Position numbers and translations under genes: made by a program
Source: Ponticaulis profundi
GTDB taxonomy: Bacteria > Pseudomonadota > Alphaproteobacteria > Caulobacterales > Hyphomonadaceae
DNA length: 64,000 nucleotides
Direction: 5' to 3'
Assembly (NCBI RefSeq): GCF_042659465.1
Contig: NZ_JBHSSW010000012.1
Location: forward strand, 248,001 to 312,000
Notes under the pieces: model-generated
Database searches by the model: none
The model's input: the letters and a program-made list of their open reading frames with translations, nothing else
What the model was told of the DNA's origin: nothing
Shown here: positions 49,873 to 58,904 of the stretch, piece after piece
Layout: each line of letters opens with the position of its first letter
How positions within the stretch are numbered: the first letter of the stretch is position 1

Positions 49873-51390
49873 ATGCTTCCGACACCACGTAGTGATATCA
49901 AGCCCAATACTGCTGACTTTGAGGTTGTCCCTCTCGTCAAGCCGACCGGCTTTCGTGAATATGACGCGCGCTGGTGGTTTGGCGTGCCAGGCCATGAGAA
50001 AGACCCTGAGCTGAACCTGCTCGGCGTACAGGCGCTGGGCCAGGGCATGGGCACCGTTTTCCACGAGAAGTGGGTGGCACCGAAAGTCGTCGTGGGACAC
50101 GATTTTCGTCACTACTCGCAATCGATCAAATACGCGCTGATGACAGGTCTGGCGCAGGCCGGATGTCAGGTTCTGGATATTGGGCTCGCCTTGTCGCCGA
50201 TGACCTATTTTGCTCAGTTTGCGCTCGATGCGGCGTGCTGCGCGATGGTGACGGCCAGCCACAATGAGAATGGCTGGTGCGGCGTCAAAATGGGTTATGA
50301 CAAGCCGCTGACCTTTGGACCGGATGAAATGGGGCGCCTGAAAGAGATCGTCCTCGGCAATACCCCGGTCATGCGCTCCGGCGGCACGATCAGCCGCGTC
50401 GACAATATGCGCGATGCGTATCTGAAATCCGTGACCAAGGGTGTTGAGATCAAGCGTCCGCTGAAAGTTGTCGCGGCTTGTGGCAACGGCACGGCCGGTG
50501 CATTTGCGCCTGATGCTCTGCGGGCCATGGGGGTTGAGGTGATCGAACTCGATTGCGATCTCGACTTCACCTTCCCGAAATACAATGCCAATCCGGAAGA
50601 TGCGAAAATGCTGCACGCCATGGCCGATGCCGTGAAAGAGCATGGCGCAGACGTTGCGCTCGGCTTTGATGGCGATGGTGACCGTTGCGGCGTGGTCGAC
50701 AATACCGGTGAAGAAATCTTCGCCGACAAGATTGGCCTGATGCTCGCACGCGACCTTTCCAAGGAATATCCGGGTGCAAAGTTCGTCGTCGATGTGAAGT
50801 CAACCGGACTCTACAAGACCGATCCTGTGCTGAAGGAAAACGGCTCAGAAGTCGATTACTTCAAGACCGGCCACTCTTATATCAAGCGCCGCACGACAGA
50901 GCTTGAAGCGCTGGCTGGCTTTGAAAAGTCTGGCCACTTCTTCTTCCGTCCGCCGATCGGGCTTGGTTACGATGATGGTCTGGTCGCAGCGGCTGCAGTG
51001 CTTCAGATGCTGGATCGCAATCCAGACAAGTCTCTCTCGGATCTGCATGCTGAACTGGGTACAGCCTTCACGTCCATGACGATGTCGCCGCATTGCGACG
51101 ACGAACTCAAATATGATGTCGTTGAAAAGGCCGTGGCAGAATATGAGGGCCTGAAGGGCACGGAAATTCTGGGCCGCAAAGTCGTTGATGTGAACACCGT
51201 AAATGGTGCGCGTGTGACACTGGATGATGGTTCCTGGGTGCTCGTGCGGGCCTCATCTAACAAGCCGGAACTGGTTGTGGTGGTCGAGAGCATGCAGTCC
51301 AAGGACGACATGAAGGACCTCTTCCATAAGGAAGTGAAGCCGCGTCTCGCGAAGTTCGATGCGGTTGGCGATTACAATCAGGAAGTCTGA
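49873..51390 (+). CDS. Phosphomannomutase/phosphoglucomutase
   Basis: The 505-residue alpha-D-phosphohexomutase moves phosphate between C1 and C6 of mannose or glucose phosphates, giving precursors for GDP-mannose, UDP-glucose and LPS/exopolysaccharide. Domain order: PTGFREYDARWWFGV, the phosphoserine loop MVTASHNENGWCGVK, metal loop GFDGDGDRCGVVD, sugar loop FEKSGHFFF (the family's GE-x-SGH with Lys for the usual Gly-Glu) and the C-terminal RASSNKPELVV phosphate site. Intact. RBS AGAGGAGAAG precedes the ATG; a terminator follows. Confidence 0.93.
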   Translation: MLPTPRSDIKPNTADFEVVPLVKPTGFREYDARWWFGVPGHEKDPELNLLGVQALGQGMGTVFHEKWVAPKVVVGHDFRHYSQSIKYALMTGLAQAGCQVLDIGLALSPMTYFAQFALDAACCAMVTASHNENGWCGVKMGYDKPLTFGPDEMGRLKEIVLGNTPVMRSGGTISRVDNMRDAYLKSVTKGVEIKRPLKVVAACGNGTAGAFAPDALRAMGVEVIELDCDLDFTFPKYNANPEDAKMLHAMADAVKEHGADVALGFDGDGDRCGVVDNTGEEIFADKIGLMLARDLSKEYPGAKFVVDVKSTGLYKTDPVLKENGSEVDYFKTGHSYIKRRTTELEALAGFEKSGHFFFRPPIGLGYDDGLVAAAAVLQMLDRNPDKSLSDLHAELGTAFTSMTMSPHCDDELKYDVVEKAVAEYEGLKGTEILGRKVVDVNTVNGARVTLDDGSWVLVRASSNKPELVVVVESMQSKDDMKDLFHKEVKPRLAKFDAVGDYNQEV

Positions 51391-51416
51391 TTTCTGAATT
51401 TTAAAACCTGAAAACA

Positions 51417-51448
51417 AAGGCGGTATGTCACAACATGCCGCCTTTTTT
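51417..51448 (+). terminator. Rho-independent terminator after the phosphohexomutase gene
   Basis: AAGGCGGTATGT (51417-51428), loop CACA, ACATGCCGCCTT (51433-51444) with one T-G pair, then TTTT. Confidence 0.88.
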
Positions 51449-51535
51449 GTCATTTGCCTGCGCGCATTGGTTTTTTTATTCCATCCAAATGTGAATTAGA
51501 CTACGACAAAGAAAAGCAAGAAGGCGGGGACCCTC

Positions 51536-52117
51536 ATGACATTCAAAGCTCTTATCGCAGCAGCGACTCTGATTGCGGCTGGTACAGGCTCAGCGCAGGC
51601 TGGAATTGTCGACGAAGTTCGTGTTGGTGTGCTCCAGCACAATATTTGTCTGATCGATTGCGACAATGCGGATAAGGAAGATGGTCCGGACATCTCTGCA
51701 GAGGTCGTCTTTGCATCGCCTGATTTTCTGAGCTGGGCGCTCGAGCCACGCTTCTATCTTGGAACGACCTACAACACAGCCGGCGAAACCAGCTTCTATG
51801 GCGGCGGTGTTCAATGGTCGTTTGATATCACGGATCGCCTCTCTTTCGAGCCAGGCATCGGCTATGTCTTCCATGACGGGTATAACGAAAACCCGTACGT
51901 TCAGGGCACACCTGAGGCGACAGCTTTCGGCGAAGAGCATGTCCTGATGGGCTCAGATGACCTGTTCCGGACGTCATTTGCCCTGACGTGGGACTTCACG
52001 GACAAATGGGCTGGCCAGCTCCTGTACGAACACTTCTCGCATGGCCAAATCCTTGGTGATGGACGTAATCAGGGCATGGACAATTTCGGCCTGCGTATCG
52101 CCTACACGTTTGATTGA
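51536..52117 (+). CDS. PagL-like lipid A 3-O-deacylase (acyloxyacyl hydrolase family)
   Basis: The 193-residue protein has a signal peptide ending GSAQAG and an outer-membrane beta-barrel pattern. Near the C terminus YEHFSHGQILGDGRNQGMDN carries the His-x-Ser pair of PagL and the following N-x-G turn; ITDRLSFEPGIGYVFHDGYN is a barrel strand. PagL removes the 3-O-linked acyl chain from lipid A. The usual catalytic acid is not obvious by eye, so the specificity is inferred. A single gene, just upstream of purA. Confidence 0.82.
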   Translation: MTFKALIAAATLIAAGTGSAQAGIVDEVRVGVLQHNICLIDCDNADKEDGPDISAEVVFASPDFLSWALEPRFYLGTTYNTAGETSFYGGGVQWSFDITDRLSFEPGIGYVFHDGYNENPYVQGTPEATAFGEEHVLMGSDDLFRTSFALTWDFTDKWAGQLLYEHFSHGQILGDGRNQGMDNFGLRIAYTFD

Positions 52118-52157
52118 TTTCATACCTCTCGATCCGTTTCGGATCGTGAATACCCGG

Positions 52158-52186
52158 CGGCTCTGCGTTTCTGCGCAGAGCCGTTT
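52158..52186 (+). terminator. Hairpin terminator after the PagL-like gene
   Basis: CGGCTCTGCG (52158-52167) pairs with CGCAGAGCCG (52174-52183) over a six-base loop, followed by only TTT, so termination may be partial. The rest of the gap to purA holds no gene. Confidence 0.55.
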
Positions 52187-52329
52187 GGCATTCTGAGGGG
52201 CATTTGCCTTGTGGATCGATCTTCGTCAGGCGGGTTTCTCACGTTTCTTTTCCGCATCCGGCCTAATCGCCCCTTGCATTTCGCGCGCAAAAGCTGTCCT
52301 TTCCGGGCGGTTGCAGCGGAGATGAGCGA

Positions 52330-53628
52330 ATGACCGGAGTGGTAGTCGTCGGCGCCCAATGGGGTGACGAAGGTAAAGGCAAGATTGTTGACTGGCTGAG
52401 CCATCGCGCAGACGTGATTGTGCGTTTCCAGGGTGGTCACAATGCGGGTCATACGCTCGTTATTGATGGCAAGGTCTTCAAGCTGAATCTGCTGCCGTCT
52501 GGCGTGGTGCGCGGTGGCAAGCTCTCCGTCATCGGCAATGGCGTCGTCGTTGACCCATGGCAGCTGATCAGCGAGATCTCCGCCATGCGGGAGCAGGGTG
52601 TCGAGCTTGAGCCCGATGATCTTCTGCTCGCTGATAATGCCTGCCTCATTCTGCCGTGGCACAAGGATATTGATGCGGCGCGCGAAGCTCAGCTTGGCGG
52701 TGCGCAAATCGGTACGACCAAGCGCGGTATCGGCCCTGCCTACGAGGATAAGGTTGGCCGCCGCGCGATTCGGGTTGCCGACCTTGCTGATGAAGCAGCG
52801 CTCGATATGAAGCTTGCGCGCATGATTGCGCACCATGAGCCGCTCCGCAAAGGGCTGGATTTGCCGCCGCCAGACGCCGGTGAACTCAAGGCGCAGCTGC
52901 GGGAAATCTCTGAAGAAGTTCTCAAATATGCTGGTCCGGCCTGGCAGCGCCTCGATGCGGCGCACAAGCTCGGACGTCGTATTCTGTTTGAAGGCGCGCA
53001 GGGCGTCATGCTGGATGTTGATCACGGCACTTATCCATTCGTCACTTCGTCGAATGTCGTCTCCGGACAGGCCGCTGCGGGATCTGGGCTTGGGCCGCGC
53101 TCGATCAACTATGTTCTGGGCCTTGCCAAAGCCTACACCACGCGTGTCGGCTCCGGCCCGTTTCCAACCGAGTTGACGGATGAGGTCGGTGAGACACTTG
53201 GCCGTGTGGGCCATGAGTTCGGTGTGAACACCGGACGCAAGCGCCGTTGTGGCTGGTTTGACTCCGTCATGGTGCGTCAGGCCTGCGCCGTATCAGGTGT
53301 TGATGGTCTCGCCATCACCAAGCTCGACGTGCTGGATGGATTCGAAGAGATCAAGATTTGCGTTGCCTACCGTCTTGGCGATCAGATTCTGGATCGTCTG
53401 CCTGCGACGGCCGCTGAGCAAGCCAATGTCGAGCCGATTTATGAGACCATGAAGGGCTGGTCAGGCAGCACGCAAGGCGCGCGCGACTGGGATCAGCTTC
53501 CTGGTGAAGCGGTGAAATACATACGCCGTCTCGAAGAGCTGGTCGGTTGTCCGGCTGCGATTGTGTCGACATCGCCGGAACGTGAAGACGTGATCCTGCG
53601 CCGCGACCCATTCGGACGTGTGATGTAA
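52330..53628 (+). CDS. purA: Adenylosuccinate synthetase
   Basis: PurA joins IMP and aspartate with GTP on the way to AMP. The 432-residue protein has the GAQWGDEGKGKIVDWLS start with its catalytic Asp and His (HNAGHTL), GIGPAYEDKVGRRAIR, FEGAQGVMLDVDHGTYPFVTSSN and the C-terminal TGRKRRCGWFDSVMVR. Full length. A 171-residue unknown protein gene follows after 27 bases. Confidence 0.97.
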   Translation: MTGVVVVGAQWGDEGKGKIVDWLSHRADVIVRFQGGHNAGHTLVIDGKVFKLNLLPSGVVRGGKLSVIGNGVVVDPWQLISEISAMREQGVELEPDDLLLADNACLILPWHKDIDAAREAQLGGAQIGTTKRGIGPAYEDKVGRRAIRVADLADEAALDMKLARMIAHHEPLRKGLDLPPPDAGELKAQLREISEEVLKYAGPAWQRLDAAHKLGRRILFEGAQGVMLDVDHGTYPFVTSSNVVSGQAAAGSGLGPRSINYVLGLAKAYTTRVGSGPFPTELTDEVGETLGRVGHEFGVNTGRKRRCGWFDSVMVRQACAVSGVDGLAITKLDVLDGFEEIKICVAYRLGDQILDRLPATAAEQANVEPIYETMKGWSGSTQGARDWDQLPGEAVKYIRRLEELVGCPAAIVSTSPEREDVILRRDPFGRVM

Positions 53629-53655
53629 TTCAGACCGTGATAAGGTAGCGCTCTG

Positions 53656-54171
53656 ATGAGCCTGACATATCCCATTGCCGAAACTGCGACTGAAGCTCTG
53701 ACGCAGCCCCAAGGGCATGCGCGGACAAAGGCTGCGGCTCAGGACCTTGCAGGTCAGCCGGTGGTGTTTCACACCGAATGGCTGCGCCCCGGACCTGAGC
53801 GCGCAGAAGAATGGCAAGCATCGGTCCAGGCGGCGATGAATACGGGGTCGGTTCAGATTTATGAATCTGAAAAGGGCCGACCTGTGATCGCCATCAGTTT
53901 CTGGCGGATGGTGGATGAAAGCGAGATTGCACCGCCGCCGCCCAAGCCGAAACCGCAGGAAGATCACGCAGACGATCTCTATTTTCGCTCGGGCCGGACA
54001 CGCAAGAAAAAGCCAAAGCCGATTGATCCGAACCAGCTTGATCTTTTTCGCGGGGATGGACCGGATCAGAGCGGCTATGAACGGCAGGATCCGGACAATC
54101 CGGACATCGTGCTCACCGAGGAAGGGGATGGCACCCGTTTCGGCAGCGGTGCGGAAAAGGAAGCGGAATAA
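53656..54171 (+). CDS. Hypothetical protein, Pro/Lys-rich, downstream of purA
   Basis: The 171-residue protein is hydrophilic and has no signal or membrane segment. The first half (about 35-85) is a small folded region with VVFHTEWLRPGPERAEEW and VIAISFWRMVDESEI; the second is low complexity (PPPPKPKPQED, GRTRKKKPKPIDPNQLDLF) and probably disordered. The I-D-x-N-QLDLF part is a short linear motif resembling beta-clamp-binding peptides (QLxLF), which suggests contact with the DNA polymerase sliding clamp; this is inference. It probably shares a transcript with purA. Confidence 0.6.
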   Translation: MSLTYPIAETATEALTQPQGHARTKAAAQDLAGQPVVFHTEWLRPGPERAEEWQASVQAAMNTGSVQIYESEKGRPVIAISFWRMVDESEIAPPPPKPKPQEDHADDLYFRSGRTRKKKPKPIDPNQLDLFRGDGPDQSGYERQDPDNPDIVLTEEGDGTRFGSGAEKEAE

Positions 54172-54284
54172 GCATCAGTTTCTCCGTTCTGTGCGTTCTA
54201 TCCATCACGAGACATGACAGCGCGCTGATTTCGCTCTAATTCTCTGGGTCACTCCATCGTTTCAGTTTTGATGTTCGTGCGTAG

Positions 54285-55751
54285 ATGACCGGCTTTACAT
54301 TTCTGTCCTTCCTGAATGGTCTGTTTGGACGCCTCCCGTTCGGCGTGCAGGATAATGCGCCTGCCGAGGCGGAAGACCCGACAATTGCGGAACTGCGTGA
54401 AAATCTTCAGAATTTGCTGGAGCGCGGCGAAGTCTGGGTCCGCAATAATCTGCTGACGCAGGAAAACCTGATCGCCATTGGCACGCAGATATCGGTTGTC
54501 GTTGCCGCGATCCTTGTCGGCTGGTTTCTGGCGCCGCGCATTCGGCGCGTTCTTGATTTCGGTATTTCGAAACTTCCGGGAGACCTGGCAAACCGGGTTA
54601 ATCAGATCACGCCGCTTATTCTGGACCATGGATTGCGTCCGGCGCTCTGGGTGGCCTTTCTCTGGATCGGTGAGGTCGTGCTCTCTGCCATGGGGCTTCC
54701 CCATGTCATGGTGCGCATCGCTGCCAGCCTCGCCACGGCCTGGCTGATCATCAAGCTGATCACGCAGTTCATGCCCGAAGATATGCGCAAGCCTGTTGCC
54801 TGGTTTGCGTGGAGCCTCGCCATTCTGAGCTCGATGGGTATTCTGGATGATGCCTGGCGGATGGTGAATTCGCAGGGGATTCCGTTCGGCGAAGGCATGA
54901 TCAATGCCGAATTCGTCCTGCGGGCCATCATTATGGCTGCGGTCTTTATCTTTGCCGCGCAATGGCTGGCGTCCCGCTTGAAGTCACGTGTGGAAACGCT
55001 TCCAAAGGTCGAGCCATCGCTGCGCATTCTGATGGCGAATGCCATTCAGATCGGTCTGTTCATTGCGGCTGCGTTCCTGACCATGACCAGCCTTGGTATT
55101 CCGCTGAGCGGTCTCGCCGTCTTTGGTGGTGCCCTTGGTGTCGGCCTCGGCTTCGGCATGCAGCAGATCGTTGCGAACTTTATTTCCGGCGTCATCCTGC
55201 TGTCTGATCGCTCCATCAAGCCGCATGATGTGATCGAGGTCGACGAAACCTATGGTGAAGTGATGTCGCTCGGCCTTCGTTATGCCTCTGTCGTGACGCG
55301 TGACGGTAAGGAGCATCTGATCCCGAACGAGCAGCTGGTCACGAACAAGGTGGTCAATTGGAGCTATTCCAACAATCTCGTGCGGATCAAGCGACGCTTT
55401 CTCGTCGAGTATGAGAGTGATCTGCGACTTGCGGCACAGCTCTGTATCGATGCGGCGATGGATCAGCCACGCGTCCTGCACGACCCGGCACCGAAATGTC
55501 TGTTGATGGAGTTTGGGGAGAGTGCCGTCGAGATGGAGGCACGCTTCTGGATCACCGATCCGCAGAATGGCATCAATAATATTGGCTCTGAAGTCATGTT
55601 CGCCATGTGGGACAAATTCAAAGAGCATGGCATTGATCTGCCACTTGGTCAGGACGAAATCCGTATTCTGGGCGACAGCCAGCTGAATGTGAAACTTGTT
55701 CGGGACAAGAAGCCAAAGCCGGAAGCCAAGGCCGACAGCGAACAGGACTAG
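54285..55751 (+). CDS. MscS-family mechanosensitive ion channel
   Basis: The 488-residue protein has about five membrane helices (about 66-85, 118-135, 145-160, 208-228 and a pore helix). The pore helix reads GLAVFGGALGVGLGFGMQQIV, followed by the beta domain FISGVILLSDRSIKPHDVIEVD, YGEVMSLGLRYASVVTRDGKEHLIPN, and a C-terminal alpha/beta domain, all MscS marks. It opens when the membrane is stretched to release osmolytes. The N-terminal part is longer than E. coli MscS. It converges with the DUF2332 gene, overlapping by four bases. Confidence 0.93.
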   Translation: MTGFTFLSFLNGLFGRLPFGVQDNAPAEAEDPTIAELRENLQNLLERGEVWVRNNLLTQENLIAIGTQISVVVAAILVGWFLAPRIRRVLDFGISKLPGDLANRVNQITPLILDHGLRPALWVAFLWIGEVVLSAMGLPHVMVRIAASLATAWLIIKLITQFMPEDMRKPVAWFAWSLAILSSMGILDDAWRMVNSQGIPFGEGMINAEFVLRAIIMAAVFIFAAQWLASRLKSRVETLPKVEPSLRILMANAIQIGLFIAAAFLTMTSLGIPLSGLAVFGGALGVGLGFGMQQIVANFISGVILLSDRSIKPHDVIEVDETYGEVMSLGLRYASVVTRDGKEHLIPNEQLVTNKVVNWSYSNNLVRIKRRFLVEYESDLRLAAQLCIDAAMDQPRVLHDPAPKCLLMEFGESAVEMEARFWITDPQNGINNIGSEVMFAMWDKFKEHGIDLPLGQDEIRILGDSQLNVKLVRDKKPKPEAKADSEQD

Positions 55752-56854
55752 TCCATCAGGCTTTCGACGACCCGCACATGACCATCGGATCTGGCAAATC
55801 TGACATGTTGGTCGCCTGGCCATATGCGCGCGTCGCACACCATATTCAACGCAATCTTGGCATCGGCGGAGCGATCCCAGAGGACTTCTGGTTCGTATCG
55901 AAGCCAGATAACAGGCGCCGATTGCGTTGCACGCCCACCCGCGTCTTCGATCATATTTTTCAGCTGAGTGCGTGTTTCGTGCGGTGGATACTGAAAGAAG
56001 ACCGAATGGAAAATCACCGTGGCGACACCCTCTCGCGGGTGTTCGAGCCGCGCTTTCAGCCAGTCAGCCGCGTCAGCTTTCTCGATCTGTGTTTGACGCT
56101 GCAGAGCCAGTTGGGTTGCGGCATCAAAGCGGGCGAGGCGTTCGGGCTGGTCCGCCCAGATATAGCTTTTCAGGCGTAGCCGGGTTTCTTCATCCGTCAG
56201 GTCGAGCGGGTGCTGGTCGCAGCCGCGTCGCTCTATGATGTTGAACTGTCGGGAAAGCTTCGGAGCAGGGCCTTTCCACTCGCTTTCTATCTGAACCGCA
56301 GCGTCTACATCGCCCCATTGCCAGCAACCTGCATCGACATGGAATGCATCGAAATTCTGGTTCAGCCCGGCACTCGCGCCAAGTTCGAGAAGCCGGATGG
56401 GCATGGAGAAGATTTGCTCAACATGACTGAGCCCGATCAGCATCATGATGGCGCGTCGGGTTTCATTCGTCTGAGGCGGATGCTGGAGAAAGGCCCGGAC
56501 CCAGCTCTCTTCGCGTTCCAGAAAATCGCTGGCGACTGGCCAGAGTGTCTCGACGTTTGCGCTTCGGGTTTGAGACGGATAGAGCCTGGCCAGATCCTCG
56601 CTCCGGCCTGACAAGGCAGCATAGTGCAGAACGCCAGCCAGTCTGAGCGCGAGCGCATCGGCACGTGGGAACCCTGTTCGGTCTGCAACAAGCGAGCGGA
56701 CGACGCCTCCGGCTTCGAAGTCGCGTCTGAACTGACGGATAAGCGATGCGGTGAAGGGGGAGCCGAGGCGCTCACACCAATCGGCCTGTTCAGAGAAATG
56801 GTTGCATATGGCTTCGGCCGTCGCAAAGCCTTGCTGATGATCGCGACCCGCCAT
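55748..56854 (-). CDS. DUF2332 family protein
   Basis: The ATG at 56854 has AGGAG eight bases ahead and is better than the upstream one at 56887; 368 residues. The helical opening (ICNHFSEQADWCERLGSPF), FPRADALALRLAGVLHYAAL, IRLLELGASAGLNQNFDAFH and VIFHSVFFQYPP match the uncharacterised DUF2332 family. The GASAGLNQ segment resembles the SAM loop of methyltransferases, so methyl transfer is possible but unproven. It lies downstream of nothing on its strand; the third chemoreceptor upstream has its own terminator. Confidence 0.85.
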   Translation of the reverse strand: MAGRDHQQGFATAEAICNHFSEQADWCERLGSPFTASLIRQFRRDFEAGGVVRSLVADRTGFPRADALALRLAGVLHYAALSGRSEDLARLYPSQTRSANVETLWPVASDFLEREESWVRAFLQHPPQTNETRRAIMMLIGLSHVEQIFSMPIRLLELGASAGLNQNFDAFHVDAGCWQWGDVDAAVQIESEWKGPAPKLSRQFNIIERRGCDQHPLDLTDEETRLRLKSYIWADQPERLARFDAATQLALQRQTQIEKADAADWLKARLEHPREGVATVIFHSVFFQYPPHETRTQLKNMIEDAGGRATQSAPVIWLRYEPEVLWDRSADAKIALNMVCDARIWPGDQHVRFARSDGHVRVVESLMD

Positions 56855-56885
56855 GCCTGCTCTCCTGTTTGAGATCTGGCATATC

Positions 56886-56916
56886 AAAAAAAATCCCCGG
56901 CCAGAAGGTCGGGGAT
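56886..56916 (-). terminator. Terminator of the third chemoreceptor gene
   Basis: ATCCCCGGCC (56893-56902), loop AGAA, GGTCGGGGAT (56907-56916) with one G-T pair. On the minus strand the run of A at 56886-56893 becomes the T tail. Confidence 0.85.
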
Positions 56917-56941
56917 ATCAAGAGTGCTTTGTTGTGCTGGG

Positions 56942-58633
56942 TCAGGCTGCCGCCATCTCCTGCAAATATGTGTCGATCGTGGTTTTGATCTGCTCGCTTT
57001 GCATGGCGAGTTCTTCGGCTGTGCTTGCAACCTGCGTTGAAGCAGATGCCGTTGTGCAGGACGCGGTTTCCAGCATGGTGATGGAGTCCACCACACGCTG
57101 GCTGCCGTCTGCAGCTTCATGCACATTGCGGGTGATTTCGTTGGTGGCAGAAACCTGCTGCTCAGAACTCGCTGCAACCGACGTCGTGACTTCGTTGACC
57201 TGTCCGACGACCGTCTGGATCTGAGAGACCGCATCAAAGACGGCTTTCGTGGCTTTCTGGATTTCGTGTACCTGGTCGGTCACGGTGACCGTCGCCTGCT
57301 GCGTCTGCTCAGCCAGGGCTTTGACTTCACTGGCGACCACGTGGAAGCCTTTGCCGGCCTCACCTGCACGCACAGCTTCGATGGTGGCGTTGAGCGCCAG
57401 AAGCTTGGTCTGGCCGGTGATGTTTGTGATCAGGCTCAGAATGTCATCGATCTCACCTGCCGCTGCCGAGAGCGTTTCGAGACGCGCAACGGCATCGAGT
57501 GTGCAGGCATTCGCATTGGCGGCGATCTTGGTGCTCTGCCCCATCTGGCTGGAGACTTCGGCGATGGTTGCGGAAAGTTCCTCGGCTGCGGCGGCAACGG
57601 TGCGAACGTTCGCAGAGGTCTGCACGGTGACGGCCGAAACGCTTTGCGTCTGCGCGCTGGTTTCTTCTGCGGTCGAGGACATGGAGACGGCTGTCGTCTG
57701 CATTTCGTGTGAAGCTGCGGCGAGGGCGGTGATGGCCTCAGCGATATTGTGTTCAAAACGATCGGTCAGCTGTTTGACGCGTTCCGCGCGAAGCATTTTC
57801 GCCTGCGCGTCCGCTTCCTGCTGCTTCATCATGGCAAGTCGTTCGCGTGAGCTTTCAATGAAGATCTGGAGCGCACGGTTGAGGTCACCAATTTCGTCAC
57901 GTCGTTCCGACTTGTCGACGGCAACATCCAGATCACCGTCAGAGACGCGGCGCAGGCTTTCGACCACAGCCTTCAGCGGTATGCTGATATATTTCCGGCT
58001 CAGCCAGACGGCGAGCAGCATGCCGCCCACAATGCTTACAACGCCGAGGGTCATCATCAGGATTTCAGAAAAGAGCGAGACAGCGTGCGCCCGTTTGGTG
58101 ACGGCGTGACTTTTCTCATTCGTCATTGCCACATACTCGCCCAGGATCGTGCGCAGGGCTTTGGCTTCTTCAGCGGAGTTCTCGACCGAGTTCAGCAAGA
58201 GTTGCTGATCAGCACTGAGCGTGAAGGCTGTTTGTTCCGCAAGCGCGAGCGTGTTGTTGAGGCGTTCTTCATAAGCCTTGTAATGGGCTTCGATTTCCTC
58301 GACGAGCTTCATCTGCTCGTCGTCTGAAATCGACTTGAGTTGTTCAAGATCCTTCAGGAATTTCTGCTTGTCCGCTTCAATCTCCGGAAGGGCCTCTTCG
58401 ACGAAGCTTGGATCTGTCGATAGGTGGTATTCTATCCGGTTCAGCTCGACGACGAACTGGTTCATTTCGGCGCTGAGGCGGATCTCTTCAGCCGAGCGTT
58501 CAATGCTCGTAGCTGCGTCATCCATTCGCTTCAGGCTGACAAAACCGGCGATGGCCATGGTCAGGATGGCGGTACCAAGAAGCCCAAGCAAAAGCATCAG
58601 CTTGGTCGTGACCTTTAGGTTTGAGAAAGTCAT
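56942..58633 (-). CDS. Methyl-accepting chemotaxis protein with four-helix-bundle sensor
   Basis: A 563-residue chemoreceptor: membrane helix (about 10-32), a helical periplasmic 4HB_MCP-type domain (about 33-190), second helix (about 191-213), HAMP (RKYISIPLKAVVESLRRVSDGDLDV) and the signalling part. The hairpin tip reads TGQTKLLALNATIEAVRAGEAGKGFHVVA and differs from the two Cache receptors at Asn to Lys, Ala to Val and Ala to His. The stop follows EMAAA. The tip differences may affect trimer mixing or CheA coupling. Single gene with its own terminator. Confidence 0.93.
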   Translation of the reverse strand: MTFSNLKVTTKLMLLLGLLGTAILTMAIAGFVSLKRMDDAATSIERSAEEIRLSAEMNQFVVELNRIEYHLSTDPSFVEEALPEIEADKQKFLKDLEQLKSISDDEQMKLVEEIEAHYKAYEERLNNTLALAEQTAFTLSADQQLLLNSVENSAEEAKALRTILGEYVAMTNEKSHAVTKRAHAVSLFSEILMMTLGVVSIVGGMLLAVWLSRKYISIPLKAVVESLRRVSDGDLDVAVDKSERRDEIGDLNRALQIFIESSRERLAMMKQQEADAQAKMLRAERVKQLTDRFEHNIAEAITALAAASHEMQTTAVSMSSTAEETSAQTQSVSAVTVQTSANVRTVAAAAEELSATIAEVSSQMGQSTKIAANANACTLDAVARLETLSAAAGEIDDILSLITNITGQTKLLALNATIEAVRAGEAGKGFHVVASEVKALAEQTQQATVTVTDQVHEIQKATKAVFDAVSQIQTVVGQVNEVTTSVAASSEQQVSATNEITRNVHEAADGSQRVVDSITMLETASCTTASASTQVASTAEELAMQSEQIKTTIDTYLQEMAAA

Positions 58634-58853
58634 GTCTAACCCGAAGTAGAAAAATACCCAGACTTCTCAGTTTGCATGAATGCGTTAAGTCAGGGTTATT
58701 TTTCAAGCTGCATTTGTTTACGAAATGCGCTTTCAGGTCGAAGTGATGCTTGAATTAACCAATACAGAGTGCGTGTTGCGGCCCTCATTTCATTGGTCGT
58801 TCTTTTTGCGTCGCTGATGTTTTTCGAGAGAAAAAACTGAACTTGATATAAAA

Positions 58854-58881
58854 AAAGCCTCTGACGCTGTCAGAGGCTTTT
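58854..58881. terminator. Perfect hairpin terminator before the thiolase end
   Basis: AAAGCCTCTGAC (58854-58865), loop GCT, GTCAGAGGCTTT (58869-58880): twelve perfect pairs with A and T runs on either side. It ends the thiolase transcript on the minus strand and would also work on the plus strand. Confidence 0.9.
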
Positions 58882-58904
58882 CGAAGTCAGGCTGTGTTTA
58901 TCGC

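Noticed and set aside
52120..53214. 364-codon minus-strand frame opposite purA
   Set aside because: purA is certain; the opposite frame is a composition shadow without domain.
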